Below, piece after piece: positions 24,694 through 34,171 of a stretch of 64,000 nt of DNA; the stretch's first letter is position 1; every line of letters starts with the position of its first letter. The stretch covers positions 330,584 to 394,583 of the forward strand of contig NZ_SZPR01000019.1 of assembly GCF_005280195.1 (NCBI RefSeq), written 5' to 3'. The notes beneath the pieces were generated by a model. The model was not told the origin of the DNA, ran no database searches, and saw only the letters and a program-made list of their open reading frames with translations. The stretch is from Streptomyces galbus (lineage in GTDB: Bacteria; Actinomycetota; Actinomycetes; Streptomycetales; Streptomycetaceae). Made by a program: the position numbers and the translations under genes.

Positions 24694-25578
24694 GTGAGCA
24701 GCAGCCCCACCCCCGACGCCCTCCTGGGCCCCGCCGACGTCCGTGAACTGGCGGCGGCCCTCGGTGTGCGTCCCACCAAGCAGCGCGGCCAGAACTTCGT
24801 GATCGACGCGAACACCGTCCGCCGTATCGTCCGCACCGCCGACGTCCGGCCCGACGACGTGGTCGTCGAGGTCGGGCCGGGGCTCGGCTCCCTCACGCTC
24901 GCCCTGCTGGAGGTCGCCGACCGGGTCACCGCCGTCGAGATCGACGACGTGCTGGCCGCCGCGCTGCCCGCGACGGTCGCCGCGCGCATGCCGGAGCGGG
25001 CCGACCGCTTCGCGCTGGTGCACTCCGACGCGCTGCACGTCACCGAGCTGCCCGGCCCCGCCCCGACGGCCCTGGTCGCCAACCTGCCGTACAACGTGGC
25101 CGTGCCGGTGCTGCTGCACATGCTCGACACCTTCCCGGGCATCGAGCGCACCCTCGTGATGGTGCAGTCCGAGGTGGCCGACCGGCTCGCCGCCGCGCCC
25201 GGCTCGAAGGTGTACGGCGTGCCCTCGGTGAAGGCCAACTGGTATGCGGACGTCAAGCGCGCCGGCGCCATCGGCCGCACCGTCTTCTGGCCCGCGCCCA
25301 ACGTCGACAGCGGCCTGGTGTCCCTGGTCCGCCGCCGGGAGCCGGTCAAGACCTCCGCCTCCAAGAAGGAGGTGTTCGCGGTCGTCGACGCCGCGTTCGC
25401 CCAGCGGCGCAAGACGCTGCGCGCCGCCCTCGCCGGGTGGGCCGGCTCCGCGGCCGCCGCCGAGGCCGCCCTCGTCGCCGCCGGGGTGTCCCCGCAGGCG
25501 CGCGGCGAGGCCCTCACCGTCGAGGAGTTCGCCCGCATCGCCGAGCACCGCACCGCCCAGCACGAGGAGAGCGCGTGA
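24694..25578 (+). CDS. rsmA: 16S rRNA dimethyladenosine transferase RsmA (KsgA)
   Basis: 294-residue SAM-dependent enzyme that dimethylates A1518 and A1519 in helix 45 of 16S rRNA. Motifs: KQRGQNFVIDANTVRRIV, SAM loop EVGPGLGSLTLALLE, acidic VEIDD and catalytic VANLPYNVAVP. GTG 24694 lies six bases after TAGTCT without a Shine-Dalgarno, so the mRNA is likely leaderless. It overlaps ispE by four bases (GTGA), a coupling conserved in actinobacteria. Confidence 0.96.
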   Translation: MSSSPTPDALLGPADVRELAAALGVRPTKQRGQNFVIDANTVRRIVRTADVRPDDVVVEVGPGLGSLTLALLEVADRVTAVEIDDVLAAALPATVAARMPERADRFALVHSDALHVTELPGPAPTALVANLPYNVAVPVLLHMLDTFPGIERTLVMVQSEVADRLAAAPGSKVYGVPSVKANWYADVKRAGAIGRTVFWPAPNVDSGLVSLVRRREPVKTSASKKEVFAVVDAAFAQRRKTLRAALAGWAGSAAAAEAALVAAGVSPQARGEALTVEEFARIAEHRTAQHEESA

Positions 25579-26486
25579 GCGTCACCGTACGCGTGCCCGC
25601 GAAGGTCAACGTCCAGCTCGCCGTCGGCGCCGCCCGCCCGGACGGCTTCCACGACCTGGCGAACGTGTTCCTCGCGGTCGGCCTGTACGACGAGGTCACG
25701 GTCACCCCGGCCGACGAGCTCCGGGTCACCTGCACCGGGCCCGACGTCGGCCAGGTCCCGCTGGATCGCACCAACCTCGCCGCGCGCGCGGCGGTCGCCC
25801 TGGCCGAGCGGTACGGCCGCAGCCCCGACGTGCACGTCCACATCGCCAAGGACATCCCCGTGGCCGGCGGCATGGCGGGCGGCAGCGCGGACGGCGCGGG
25901 CGCGCTGCTCGCCTGCGACGCCCTGTGGGGCACGGGCGCCTCCCGCGCGGAGCTGCTGGAGATCTGCGCCGAGCTGGGCAGCGACGTGCCGTTCAGCCTG
26001 GTCGGCGGGGCCGCGCTGGGCACCGGGCGCGGCGAGCGGCTGACCCCGCTGGAGGCCGGCGGCACGTTCCACTGGGTGTTCGCGATGGCCGCGCGCGGGC
26101 TGTCCACGCCGGCCGTGTTCCGCGAGTTCGACCGGCTCGCCGAGGGGCGCGCCGTCCCGGAGCCCGTCGCGTCCCGGCCGCTGCTCGACGCGCTCGCCGC
26201 GGGCGACGCCGACGCGCTCGCCGCCGCCGTCTCCAACGACCTCCAGCCGGCCACGCTGTCCCTCTTCCCCGAACTGGCCGACACGCTGGCCGCGGGGCGC
26301 GCGGCCGGTGCCCTGGCCGCGCTGGTCTCGGGCTCCGGCCCGACCACCGCCTTCCTCACGGGTGACCTCGCGTCGGCGGAGGCGGTGGCGGAGGCCCTGC
26401 GGGCGTCCGGCACGTGCCGGACGGTCCGCACGGCGGTGGGGCCGGTGGCGGGAGCGACGGTTCTGCAGCCGGCGGCGTCCGGCTGA
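25575..26486 (+). CDS. ispE: 4-diphosphocytidyl-2-C-methyl-D-erythritol kinase IspE
   Basis: 303-residue GHMP kinase of the MEP isoprenoid pathway, phosphorylating CDP-methylerythritol at the 2-hydroxyl. Motifs: VRVPAKVNVQLAVG at the N-terminus, the ATP loop PVAGGMAGGSADGAGAL, and ALVSGSGPTTAFL near the C-terminus. GTG 25575 overlaps the rsmA stop. The pairing of rRNA methylase and isoprenoid kinase is common in actinobacteria. A dispersed repeat follows the stop. Confidence 0.96.
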   Translation: MSVTVRVPAKVNVQLAVGAARPDGFHDLANVFLAVGLYDEVTVTPADELRVTCTGPDVGQVPLDRTNLAARAAVALAERYGRSPDVHVHIAKDIPVAGGMAGGSADGAGALLACDALWGTGASRAELLEICAELGSDVPFSLVGGAALGTGRGERLTPLEAGGTFHWVFAMAARGLSTPAVFREFDRLAEGRAVPEPVASRPLLDALAAGDADALAAAVSNDLQPATLSLFPELADTLAAGRAAGALAALVSGSGPTTAFLTGDLASAEAVAEALRASGTCRTVRTAVGPVAGATVLQPAASG

Positions 26487-26515
26487 GCGGCGGCGCTCCG
26501 CGTCCTGCCCGTCGG

Positions 26516-26566
26516 GTGGGTGCGGCGCCGTTGTGGCTGGTCGCGCAGTTCCCCGCGCCCCTGGGG
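26516..26566. repeat. Dispersed Streptomyces intergenic repeat
   Basis: The stretch containing GTGGCTGGTCGCGCAGTTCC and then CCGCGCCCCTGGGG is, from memory, one of the most frequent intergenic sequences in Streptomyces genomes. Here it lies in the 166-base gap after ispE. Only one copy is in this window, so the claim rests on recollection rather than on comparison here. Confidence 0.5.
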
Positions 26567-26652
26567 TAGAGGCGGTGGGGGCCGATAACCACGTGCCCCG
26601 TCCTGCCGTGGGCGCCTACGCTCGTCGGCGTTCGCCGGGGGAAGGGGTGCGC

Positions 26653-27909
26653 GTGGGACAGCGGGCGTTGGCCGGTGCTGTGCGGCGGGGGGATGTTGCT
26701 GAGGTGCGGGCGCTGCTCGCGCGGGGCGTCGACCCGGACGCCCACGACGACGTCGAGGGGGTGCCGGTGCTGTGCCTGGCCGTGGCGGCGCACGACGAAG
26801 CGGTCGTCGAGGCGCTGCTGGAGGCCGGGGCCGATCCGCTGCGCCGCCTGCCCGACGGGACCACCCCGCTGCTGCGGGCGGTGGCGGCCGGGTCGTGGCG
26901 GCTGACCGACACCCTGGCCCTCGGCCGCGTCCCCCTGCCGTTCCCGGACCGGGAGGAGCTGCTGGCGCACGCTGGTCACTGGGCGGACACGGGCGCCGAG
27001 GCGGGGCTGCGCCGGCTGACCGGTCTCACCGGACCCGTCACCCGGACCCGGGTGGAGGACCCGGAGATCGGCTGGTGGTGGGACGCGGTGTCGCTCGGCG
27101 GGCTGACCCTGCACGACGCGCACGCGGCGGTCATCACCGAACTGGAGGCCCGCTACGGCCGGCGTACGCCCTTCGACACACTGGTGGAGCGTGCCCTCGC
27201 CCACCCCGACCGCGACCACATCGTCTGGTTCAAGGTGGTGCTCACGCTCGCCCACCGGCTCGACGAGGAGACCTGGCAGTGGTCCACGGACCTGCTCAAC
27301 CACCCCGACCGGCACCACCGCCTCCTCGGCGCCGACGTGCTGCTGGGGATGGTGCTCGGGGACTTCCTGACAGGCCGTGACCCCTTCTCGGACCGGGCGG
27401 ACCAGCTGCTGCCGTGGGCGCAGCAGGAGGAGGACCCGGAGGTGCTCGCGGTCCTCCTGCACGCGCTCACCCACGCCGATGGCGCGGAGATCGAGGCCCT
27501 CGGCCTGTCGTACGTCACGCACCCCGACCCGCGGGTGCGGTCGCTCGTCCCGAGCTGCCTGCAGGTCTCCGGGGACGGCCGGTCCGTGGTCCGTCGCGGG
27601 AGCCTGGCCGTCGTCCTCACCCTGGTCGACGACCCCGACCCGGACGTCCGTACGTGGCTGTGCCACTGGCTGCGCCACTACCGGGGCCCCGAACCCGAGG
27701 CCGGGGACGCGCTGCTCGCCCTCACCCACGACCCGCGGCAGCGGATCCGGGCCCACGCCGTCTCCGGCCTGGCCCTGCGCGACGACCCGCGCTGCGTGGC
27801 GGCGAAGCAGCGGATCGGGCCCGTCGGCGAGGACCTGAGCGGCGACGAGGTGCTGTTCGACGTGTGGCGGTACCAGGAGCGGCGGCGCCGGGCGGCCGGC
27901 GCCGGGTGA
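26653..27909 (+). CDS. Ankyrin-repeat plus HEAT-like repeat protein
   Basis: 418-residue repeat protein. Residues about 5-90 hold two to three ankyrin units (VRALLARGVDPDAHDDVEG; VVEALLEAGADPLRRLPDG). The rest consists of HEAT-like helical pairs (for example DPEVLAVLLHALTHADGAEI and DPDPDVRTWLCHWLRHY). No catalytic motif or signal peptide. GTG 26653 is spaced eight bases from GGGGAAGG; GTG 26647 is an alternative. The frame open further upstream overlaps ispE and is rejected. A scaffold or binding role is likely; partner unknown. Confidence 0.78.
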   Translation: MGQRALAGAVRRGDVAEVRALLARGVDPDAHDDVEGVPVLCLAVAAHDEAVVEALLEAGADPLRRLPDGTTPLLRAVAAGSWRLTDTLALGRVPLPFPDREELLAHAGHWADTGAEAGLRRLTGLTGPVTRTRVEDPEIGWWWDAVSLGGLTLHDAHAAVITELEARYGRRTPFDTLVERALAHPDRDHIVWFKVVLTLAHRLDEETWQWSTDLLNHPDRHHRLLGADVLLGMVLGDFLTGRDPFSDRADQLLPWAQQEEDPEVLAVLLHALTHADGAEIEALGLSYVTHPDPRVRSLVPSCLQVSGDGRSVVRRGSLAVVLTLVDDPDPDVRTWLCHWLRHYRGPEPEAGDALLALTHDPRQRIRAHAVSGLALRDDPRCVAAKQRIGPVGEDLSGDEVLFDVWRYQERRRRAAGAG

Positions 27910-28000
27910 GGCGTCCGCCCCCGGCCCGCCCGACGTGACGGGAGCCCCCCGCCGCCCGACTACCCTGGAGGGTCGAGCGATCCCCCCGGGCAGGAGAGAA

Positions 28001-29812
28001 ATGGCCGTCAACCTGGTCAATGTCGAGAACGTCAGCAAGGTGTACGGCACCCGTGCGCTCCTCGACGGCATCTCGCTCGGCGTGTCCGAAGGGGACCGGA
28101 TCGGCGTCGTCGGCCGCAACGGCGACGGCAAGACCACCCTGATCCGGATGCTCGCCAAGCTGGAGGAGGCCGACTCGGGCCGGGTCACCCACTCCGGCGG
28201 GCTGCGCCTGGGCGTGCTCACCCAGCACGACTCCCTCGACCCCGAGGCCACCGTCCGCCATGAGGTCATCGGCGACATGGCCGACCACGAGTGGGCCGGC
28301 AACGCCAAGGTCCGCGACGTGCTCACCGGCCTGTTCGGCGGGCTCGACCTGCCCGGCTTCCCGCAGGGCCTGGACACCGTGATCGGCCCGCTGTCCGGTG
28401 GCGAGCGGCGCCGCATCGCGCTGGCCAAGCTGCTCATCGAGGAGCAGGACCTGATCGTCCTGGACGAGCCGACCAACCACCTCGACGTCGAGGGCATCGC
28501 CTGGCTGGCCCAGCACCTGCAGGCCCGCCGCTCGGCCCTGGTCTGCGTCACGCACGACCGCTGGTTCCTCGACCAGGTCTGCACGCGCATGTGGGACGTG
28601 CAGCGCGGCGAGGTGCACGAGTACGAGGGCGGCTACTCCGACTACGTCTTCGCCCGCGCCGAGCGCGAGCGCATCGCCGCGACCGAGGAGGCCAAGCGGC
28701 AGAACCTGGTCCGCAAGGAGCTGGCCTGGCTGCGTCGCGGGGCGCCCGCGCGGACCTCCAAGCCGCGCTTCCGGATCGAGGCGGCCAACGAGCTCATCGC
28801 GGACGTGCCGCCGCCGCGCGACACCAGCGAGCTGATGAAGTTCGCGTCCTCGCGGCTGGGCAGGACCGTGTTCGACCTGGAGGACGTCACGGTCCAGGCC
28901 GGGCCCAAGGTGCTGCTCAAGCACGTCACCTGGCAGCTCGGCCCCGGCGACCGCATCGGCCTGGTCGGCGTCAACGGCGCCGGCAAGACCTCCCTGCTGC
29001 GGGCCATGACCGAGGCGGCGCGCACCCAGGGCGAGACCCAGCCGGCCGGCGGGCGGATCGCCGTGGGCCGCACGGTCAAGCTCGCCTACCTCTCCCAGGA
29101 GGTCGCCGAACTCGACCCCACCTGGCGGGTCCTGGAGGCCGTGCAGCGCGTCCGCGAGCGGGTCGACCTCGGCAAGGGCCGGGAGATGACCGCCGGGCAG
29201 CTCTGTGAGACGTTCGGCTTCGGCAAGGAGAAGCAGTGGACGCCGGTGGGGGACCTCTCCGGCGGTGAGCGGCGCCGGCTCCAGCTCCTGCGGCTGCTCA
29301 TGGACGAGCCCAACGTCCTCTTCCTCGACGAGCCCACCAACGACCTGGACATCGAGACCCTGACCCAGCTCGAGGACGTCCTCGACGGCTGGCCCGGCTC
29401 GATGATCGTGATCTCCCACGACCGGTTCTTCGTCGAGCGCACCACCGACCGGGTCTTCGCCCTCCTCGGCGACGGCGCCCTGCGGATGCTGCCGCGCGGC
29501 ATCGACGAGTACCTGGAGCGCCGCCGGCGCATGGAGGAGGCCGCCGTGGCGGCGGCCCCCGCGGCGGCCGCGCCGGCCGCCGAGCGCACCGAGCGCAGCG
29601 CCGCCGACCAGCGCGCCGCGAAGAAGGAACTGCAGCGCATCGAGCGGCAGTTGGACAAGCTCTCCGAGCGCGAGTCCAAGCTGCACGCGCAGATCGCCGA
29701 CAACGCCACGGACTTCGAGAAGGTCGCCCGGCTGGACGCCGAACTGCGCGAGTTGACCGGTGAGCGCGAGGAGCTGGAGACGCGCTGGCTGGAACTGGCC
29801 GAGGACGCCTGA
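28001..29812 (+). CDS. ABC-F family ATPase
   Basis: 603-residue cytoplasmic protein with two ABC domains and no membrane helices. Domain 1: Walker A GRNGDGKTTL, LSGGERRRIALA, IVLDEPTNHLD. Linker with a charged arm (about 230-290). Domain 2: GVNGAGKTSLL, LSGGERRRLQLL, FLDEPTNDLD. A coiled-coil C-terminus runs from about 525 to 603. ABC-F proteins act on the ribosome; some give antibiotic resistance, others tune translation. The C-terminal coiled coil resembles the Uup type, and no resistance gene context is present, so a housekeeping role is more likely. Start ATG 28001 after AGGAGAG. Confidence 0.9.
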   Translation: MAVNLVNVENVSKVYGTRALLDGISLGVSEGDRIGVVGRNGDGKTTLIRMLAKLEEADSGRVTHSGGLRLGVLTQHDSLDPEATVRHEVIGDMADHEWAGNAKVRDVLTGLFGGLDLPGFPQGLDTVIGPLSGGERRRIALAKLLIEEQDLIVLDEPTNHLDVEGIAWLAQHLQARRSALVCVTHDRWFLDQVCTRMWDVQRGEVHEYEGGYSDYVFARAERERIAATEEAKRQNLVRKELAWLRRGAPARTSKPRFRIEAANELIADVPPPRDTSELMKFASSRLGRTVFDLEDVTVQAGPKVLLKHVTWQLGPGDRIGLVGVNGAGKTSLLRAMTEAARTQGETQPAGGRIAVGRTVKLAYLSQEVAELDPTWRVLEAVQRVRERVDLGKGREMTAGQLCETFGFGKEKQWTPVGDLSGGERRRLQLLRLLMDEPNVLFLDEPTNDLDIETLTQLEDVLDGWPGSMIVISHDRFFVERTTDRVFALLGDGALRMLPRGIDEYLERRRRMEEAAVAAAPAAAAPAAERTERSAADQRAAKKELQRIERQLDKLSERESKLHAQIADNATDFEKVARLDAELRELTGEREELETRWLELAEDA

Positions 29813-30083
29813 GGGTTCGGCGGGCCCGCGACCACGCGCCGGGCGCGGGTGGTCCGCCCCGGCGCGCGCCGGCGGCGCACGCGCCGTGTGAAGGGCGCGT
29901 GGAGGCGCGTAACGAGGGCATCACAGGCGGGTTCTCCCTTGGGAACAGCGGCGGGCGGGCGCCGGTCGACCGTCGGTGCCGGGTGATAGAAAGAGCCGTC
30001 CGAGAACTGTCTGAGTACGACTCCGGGTCCCGAGCGAACCTCAGGGCGTGGCCGAAAATCAGTGAACGAGGGGGAAGACGCTG

Positions 30084-31844
30084 ATGGCTCAGCCGCCCGA
30101 TCAGCCGTCGCAGCAGGGTGGGTTCGGACCGCCCGCGCACCAGCCGCCCGCCCAGCCGCCGCAGGCACCCGCGCCGCCGCAGCCCGGCTACGGCTACCCG
30201 CAGCAGGCCCCGGGACCGTACGGCGCGCCCCAGCAGCCGGGACCGTACGGACCGCCCCAGCAGCCGGGCCCCTACGGGGCGCCCCAGCCCGGGCCCTACG
30301 CACCCGCCCCGCAGCCGGGGCCGTACGGCCAGCAGCCCGGGTACGGCTACCCGCAGCCGCCGCAGTTCCCCGGCGCGCCCGGAGCCCCCGGCACCCCGCC
30401 GTCCGGCTCGCACAACCCGTTCAAGGGCCGGCCCGCGGTCGCCGTCGCCGCCGCCGTGGCCGCCCTGCTGGTCGTCGGCGGCACGGTGTTCGCGGTGACG
30501 CGCGGCGGCGACGACAAGGACGAGAAGCCGGTCGCCGCGCACAGCGACGACGACAAGCCGTCCGCCTCCGAAAGCCCGGTCGACCCCGGCGACGGCAGCG
30601 GCGACGGCGGCACCGGCCAACAGGACTTCAACGCGGGCCGCAAGGCCGGCGAGGCCAAGGTCCTCTGGTACAAGGAGGCCCCCGACGCGCCCGCCTCCGG
30701 CGCCGAGGCCCCCGGCATGTGGATCACCGGCACCACGGCCGTGAAGGCGGCGTACACGGAGGTCGTCGGCTACAAGGTCGCCGACGGCACGCCCGCGTGG
30801 ACCACCGTCACGCTCCCGCAGAAGGTCTGCGCCGTCACCCGGCAGAAGACGGCCGACGACAAGGTCGTCGTGGCGTACATGAGCGGCACCAGCGACCGCG
30901 CCAAGTGCAACCAGCTCCAGCAGCTCGACCTGAACACCGGCGCCAAGGGCTGGACGGCCGTCGTCGCCGACGGCGCCCTGTTCGACAGCGCGCTCGACAT
31001 CGAGCTGTCCCTCGCCGGCAACACGCTGGTGGTGGGCCGCTCCCAGTCCGGCACGGCCTACGACGTGCGCACCGGCAAGAAGCTGTGGGACAAGAAGAGT
31101 TACGGCGACTCCTGCTTCCCGACCGCGTTCGCGGGCAGCGGCGCCCGGCTGGTGTCCGTGGCGTCCTGCGACGCGACCGGCGCGAAGGAGCACGAGGAGG
31201 TCCAGGAGCTGGACCCCGCGACCGGCAAGGCCAGGTGGACCCGGCAGTTCGCCAAGGGCTGGCGGGTCGCGCGGACCTTCTCGTTGGACCCGCTGGTCGT
31301 CTACAGCACCAACGAGGACAAGAACGCCTGGAACATCTCGACGTTCAAGGCCGACGGCACCGCCCGCTCCCAGGTCGCCTTCGACGGGAACTTCGCCCCC
31401 GAGTGCCAGTCGGCGATCCTCCAGCGCGACCTGACGGGCTGCCAGGGCGTGGTGGCCGACGCGAACACCCTCTACCTGCCGACCGACGCCAAGAGCGGCC
31501 CCAACGAGATCGTCGCGATCGACCTCTCCTCCGGCAAGCCGAAGTGGCGCGTGAAGTCGCCCGCGGACGAGACGATGCTCCCGGTCCGCCTCGACGGCGG
31601 CGCCCTCGTGGCCTACGTCGAGCCGTCGTACGACGCGGCCGGCCAGGTGGTGTCGATCCCCACCGCGGGAACCGCGCACACCCCGGCGAAGCTGCTCCAG
31701 CTCCCGGCGAGCACGACCGCTCTCGAAAGCAGCTTCTACGCCCGCGACCTCGCCTGGGTGGACGGGCGGTTCTACCTCTCCAGCACCCGGCTGAACGGGG
31801 CGGACGACGCGAAGGAGAAGCTGATGCTCGCCTACGGCAAGTGA
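30084..31844 (+). CDS. Pro-rich, membrane-anchored PQQ-like beta-propeller protein (copy 1)
   Basis: 586-residue type II membrane protein. Residues 1-110 are a cytoplasmic Pro/Gln/Gly-Tyr tail with repeated GPYG units. One helix (VAVAAAVAALLVVGGTVFAV) follows, then an acidic Ser/Asp linker and an extracytoplasmic propeller of PQQ-like blades (for example TGKKLWDKK, TGKARWTRQ, SGKPKWRVK). Cys residues recur in blade loops. GGGGGAAG precedes the ATG. The downstream gene is a paralogue 52 bases away, so the pair is probably co-transcribed. Function unknown; the architecture suggests an envelope scaffold or sensor. The 271-base gap upstream has no ORF. Confidence 0.8.
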   Translation: MAQPPDQPSQQGGFGPPAHQPPAQPPQAPAPPQPGYGYPQQAPGPYGAPQQPGPYGPPQQPGPYGAPQPGPYAPAPQPGPYGQQPGYGYPQPPQFPGAPGAPGTPPSGSHNPFKGRPAVAVAAAVAALLVVGGTVFAVTRGGDDKDEKPVAAHSDDDKPSASESPVDPGDGSGDGGTGQQDFNAGRKAGEAKVLWYKEAPDAPASGAEAPGMWITGTTAVKAAYTEVVGYKVADGTPAWTTVTLPQKVCAVTRQKTADDKVVVAYMSGTSDRAKCNQLQQLDLNTGAKGWTAVVADGALFDSALDIELSLAGNTLVVGRSQSGTAYDVRTGKKLWDKKSYGDSCFPTAFAGSGARLVSVASCDATGAKEHEEVQELDPATGKARWTRQFAKGWRVARTFSLDPLVVYSTNEDKNAWNISTFKADGTARSQVAFDGNFAPECQSAILQRDLTGCQGVVADANTLYLPTDAKSGPNEIVAIDLSSGKPKWRVKSPADETMLPVRLDGGALVAYVEPSYDAAGQVVSIPTAGTAHTPAKLLQLPASTTALESSFYARDLAWVDGRFYLSSTRLNGADDAKEKLMLAYGK

Positions 31845-31896
31845 CACCTCCCCACGGTCCGTCCCCCGAGCTCCCTCCCGACGAGGTACCCACACC

Positions 31897-33948
31897 ATGA
31901 CCACGCCGCCGCCCCCGCCGCCCCAGCAGCCCCCGCAGGGACCAGGCCCCGGCACCCCCGAGGACCAGCCGCAGGACCAGCCGGGCGGGTCCAAGGAGAC
32001 CCCCGCACAGCAGCCGCCCGGCTTCGGCGCCCCGCAGACCCCGCCCGCGCCACCGGCGGCCCCGCAGACCCCGCCGAGCCTGTCCAAGGCCCCGCAGCCG
32101 GGCTACGGCTACCCGCAGGCACCGCAGGCACCGCAGGCACCGCAGGCCCCCCAGCAGCCCCCCGCACCGGGCTCACCGGCGCCCACGGCCCCGCAGGCCC
32201 AGCCCCCGCAGGCCCCGCCCGCGGGCCCGCCCCCGGCGCCGCCCGGCTACGGCTACCCGCAGCAGGCCCCGCCCGCGCAGCCGCCCCAGGGCTACGGCTA
32301 CCCGACGCCCCCGCAGGCGCAGGGCCCGTACGCCGCCCCCCAGCAGCCCGGCCCCTACGGGCAGCCCTCGCCGTACGCCGCCCAGCCCGGCTACGGCTAC
32401 CCGGGGCAGCCCGGCCGGCCCGGGTACGGGTATCCCGGTCAGCCGACCGTGCCGCTCCAGCCGCAGGCCGTGCCCGCCGGCGGCGGCCGGAAGGTGAACG
32501 CGCAGCTCCTGATCATCGTGGCGGCGGTCGTCGCCATCGCGCTGATCGTCGGCGGCGGCATCTGGTACTCCAAGGCGTCCTCCGACGACAACGAGGCGAA
32601 GAAGGACGACAAGGCGACCGCCGGCACCTCCGGCGGCGGCACCGGCGGCGGCCAGGACGACAAGGGCACCGGCGGCACCACCGGCGGCTCCGAGAAGGCG
32701 CCCGCCGACCCGGCCTCCAAGCTGCTCTTCCAGGTGCCGATGCCGGTCGTCGCCAAGGGCGACAGTGTCGCCGTGGACGGCTCCTGGCTCACCGACAAGG
32801 CGTACGTGAAGAGCGGCGTCGCCGAGGTCTCCGGCTACGACAAGAACACCGGCGCAAAGCTGTGGACGGTCAAGCTGCCCGGCCCGGTGTGCGAGGCGAG
32901 CCGGCACATGACCAAGGACTACCGCACCGCCATCCTGTTCCAGCCCAAGATGCCCGCCAAGAACTCCTCGGCCGGGTGCAGCGAGGTCGCGGCGCTGGAC
33001 CTCGCGGCCGGCAAGCAGCTCTGGCGCAAGACGGTCTCCTCCGGCGACTACCCGGTCACCTTCGACAACGTCACCGTCAGCGCGAACACCGTCGCCGCGG
33101 GCAGCACCGACGGCGGCGCGGCCTTCGACATCGCCACCGGCAAGGTGCTGTGGTCGCCCAAGACGTCCGACAGCTGCTACGACGCCGGCTACGGCGGCGG
33201 CCCGAAGCTGGTCGCGCTGCGCAAGTGCGGCTCGTACGACAACCCGGAGCTGCACGTCCAGACCATCGACCCGGTCTCCGGGAAGGTGCTGTCGGAGTAC
33301 AAGATGACCGCGGGCATCGAGTACGCCTCGATCGTCTCCACCGACCCGCTGGTGGTGGCCGCCGACGTCGGCGACAGCGCCGGCGACGGCAGCGGCATCT
33401 CGGACTTCTTCTCCGTCGACAACAAGACCGGCAAGCTGATCACCCGTATCTCCGCGCCGGGCGACCAGTACGCGGCGGACTGCGAGGGCATCACCCGCAT
33501 CGAGGCCTGCACCGGCCTCGCGGTCGGAGCGGGCCGCCTGTACGTGCCGACCGAGGAGCACGACGGCACCGGCGCCTACAGCCGCACCAACGAGGTCGTC
33601 GCCTTCGACCTGGCCACCGGCAAGCAGACCGGCCAGCGCGCGGACGCGGGCGACGGCTACACGATCGTGCCGCTGCGCATGGACGGCACCGACGTGATCG
33701 CGTACAAGCGGCCGCCGTACGACAAGGGCGGGCAGATCGTCAGCATCGACGGCGCCACGTTCAAGCAGACGACGCTGATGCAGAACCCGGGCACCGAGTC
33801 GGTGCGCGACCTGGAGAGCAACTACCTGCCCCAGTACTCGGAGATCCTCTACTCCGAGGGGCGGCTCTACATGGCCGGGGTGTACGCCGACGTCTCCAGC
33901 ACCGGCGACAAGGAGTACCTGGCGATCGGGTTCGGCACCGGGGGCTGA
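31897..33948 (+). CDS. Pro-rich, membrane-anchored PQQ-like beta-propeller protein (copy 2)
   Basis: 683-residue paralogue of the preceding gene with a longer Pro/Gln-rich cytoplasmic tail (about 200 residues, with GYGYP units). One membrane helix (LLIIVAAVVAIALIVGGGIW) and a Gly/Thr/Asp linker precede the propeller, with blades such as TGAKLWTVK, AGKQLWRKT and TGKVLWSPK. Shared features with copy 1 include the last blade (VVSIP/IVSIDGATF) and the C-terminal LAYGK/LAIGF. Tandem duplication is clear. No enzymatic motif is seen. The tail resembles the low-complexity regions used by Streptomyces envelope regulators, but that is only a comparison. A hairpin terminator follows. Confidence 0.8.
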   Translation: MTTPPPPPPQQPPQGPGPGTPEDQPQDQPGGSKETPAQQPPGFGAPQTPPAPPAAPQTPPSLSKAPQPGYGYPQAPQAPQAPQAPQQPPAPGSPAPTAPQAQPPQAPPAGPPPAPPGYGYPQQAPPAQPPQGYGYPTPPQAQGPYAAPQQPGPYGQPSPYAAQPGYGYPGQPGRPGYGYPGQPTVPLQPQAVPAGGGRKVNAQLLIIVAAVVAIALIVGGGIWYSKASSDDNEAKKDDKATAGTSGGGTGGGQDDKGTGGTTGGSEKAPADPASKLLFQVPMPVVAKGDSVAVDGSWLTDKAYVKSGVAEVSGYDKNTGAKLWTVKLPGPVCEASRHMTKDYRTAILFQPKMPAKNSSAGCSEVAALDLAAGKQLWRKTVSSGDYPVTFDNVTVSANTVAAGSTDGGAAFDIATGKVLWSPKTSDSCYDAGYGGGPKLVALRKCGSYDNPELHVQTIDPVSGKVLSEYKMTAGIEYASIVSTDPLVVAADVGDSAGDGSGISDFFSVDNKTGKLITRISAPGDQYAADCEGITRIEACTGLAVGAGRLYVPTEEHDGTGAYSRTNEVVAFDLATGKQTGQRADAGDGYTIVPLRMDGTDVIAYKRPPYDKGGQIVSIDGATFKQTTLMQNPGTESVRDLESNYLPQYSEILYSEGRLYMAGVYADVSSTGDKEYLAIGFGTGG

Positions 33949-33979
33949 GCACCGCCGCCCCCGTCCCCGCTCCCGCCGC

Positions 33980-34010
33980 GGCCCCGTCCCCTCCTTCCGG
34001 GGGCGGGGCC
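33980..34010 (+). terminator. Hairpin terminator after the propeller genes
   Basis: GGCCCCGTCCCC (33980-33991) pairs with GGGGGCGGGGCC (33999-34010), a 12-bp stem with one G-U and a seven-base loop, 32 bases past the stop. Confidence 0.7.
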
Positions 34011-34078
34011 GTGCCCGTGTCCGTGGTGTGCCGGGCGCGGGGGCTGCCCCGTGGTGCGCCCGCGTGCGCGCGGAACGC

Positions 34079-34086
34079 CGGAAAGT
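34079..34086. repeat. Target-site duplication, left copy (CGGAAAGT)
   Basis: CGGAAAGT directly abuts the outer left inverted repeat starting at 34087. The identical octamer abuts the right inverted repeat at 36405-36412. Eight bases is the size usually made by ISL3-family elements. Confidence 0.8.
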
Positions 34087-34171
34087 GGCTCTTCGCAGTC
34101 GAGGGTGTAGTCCGGTCGGCGCGTCGGTGGCCGGGTAGGGGTCGAGGTCTCCCGAGGATGGAGGCGACTAT

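Noticed and set aside
22872..26072. 1066-codon antisense frame across rpf, rsmA and ispE
   Set aside because: It runs across four certain genes and shows only shadow composition.
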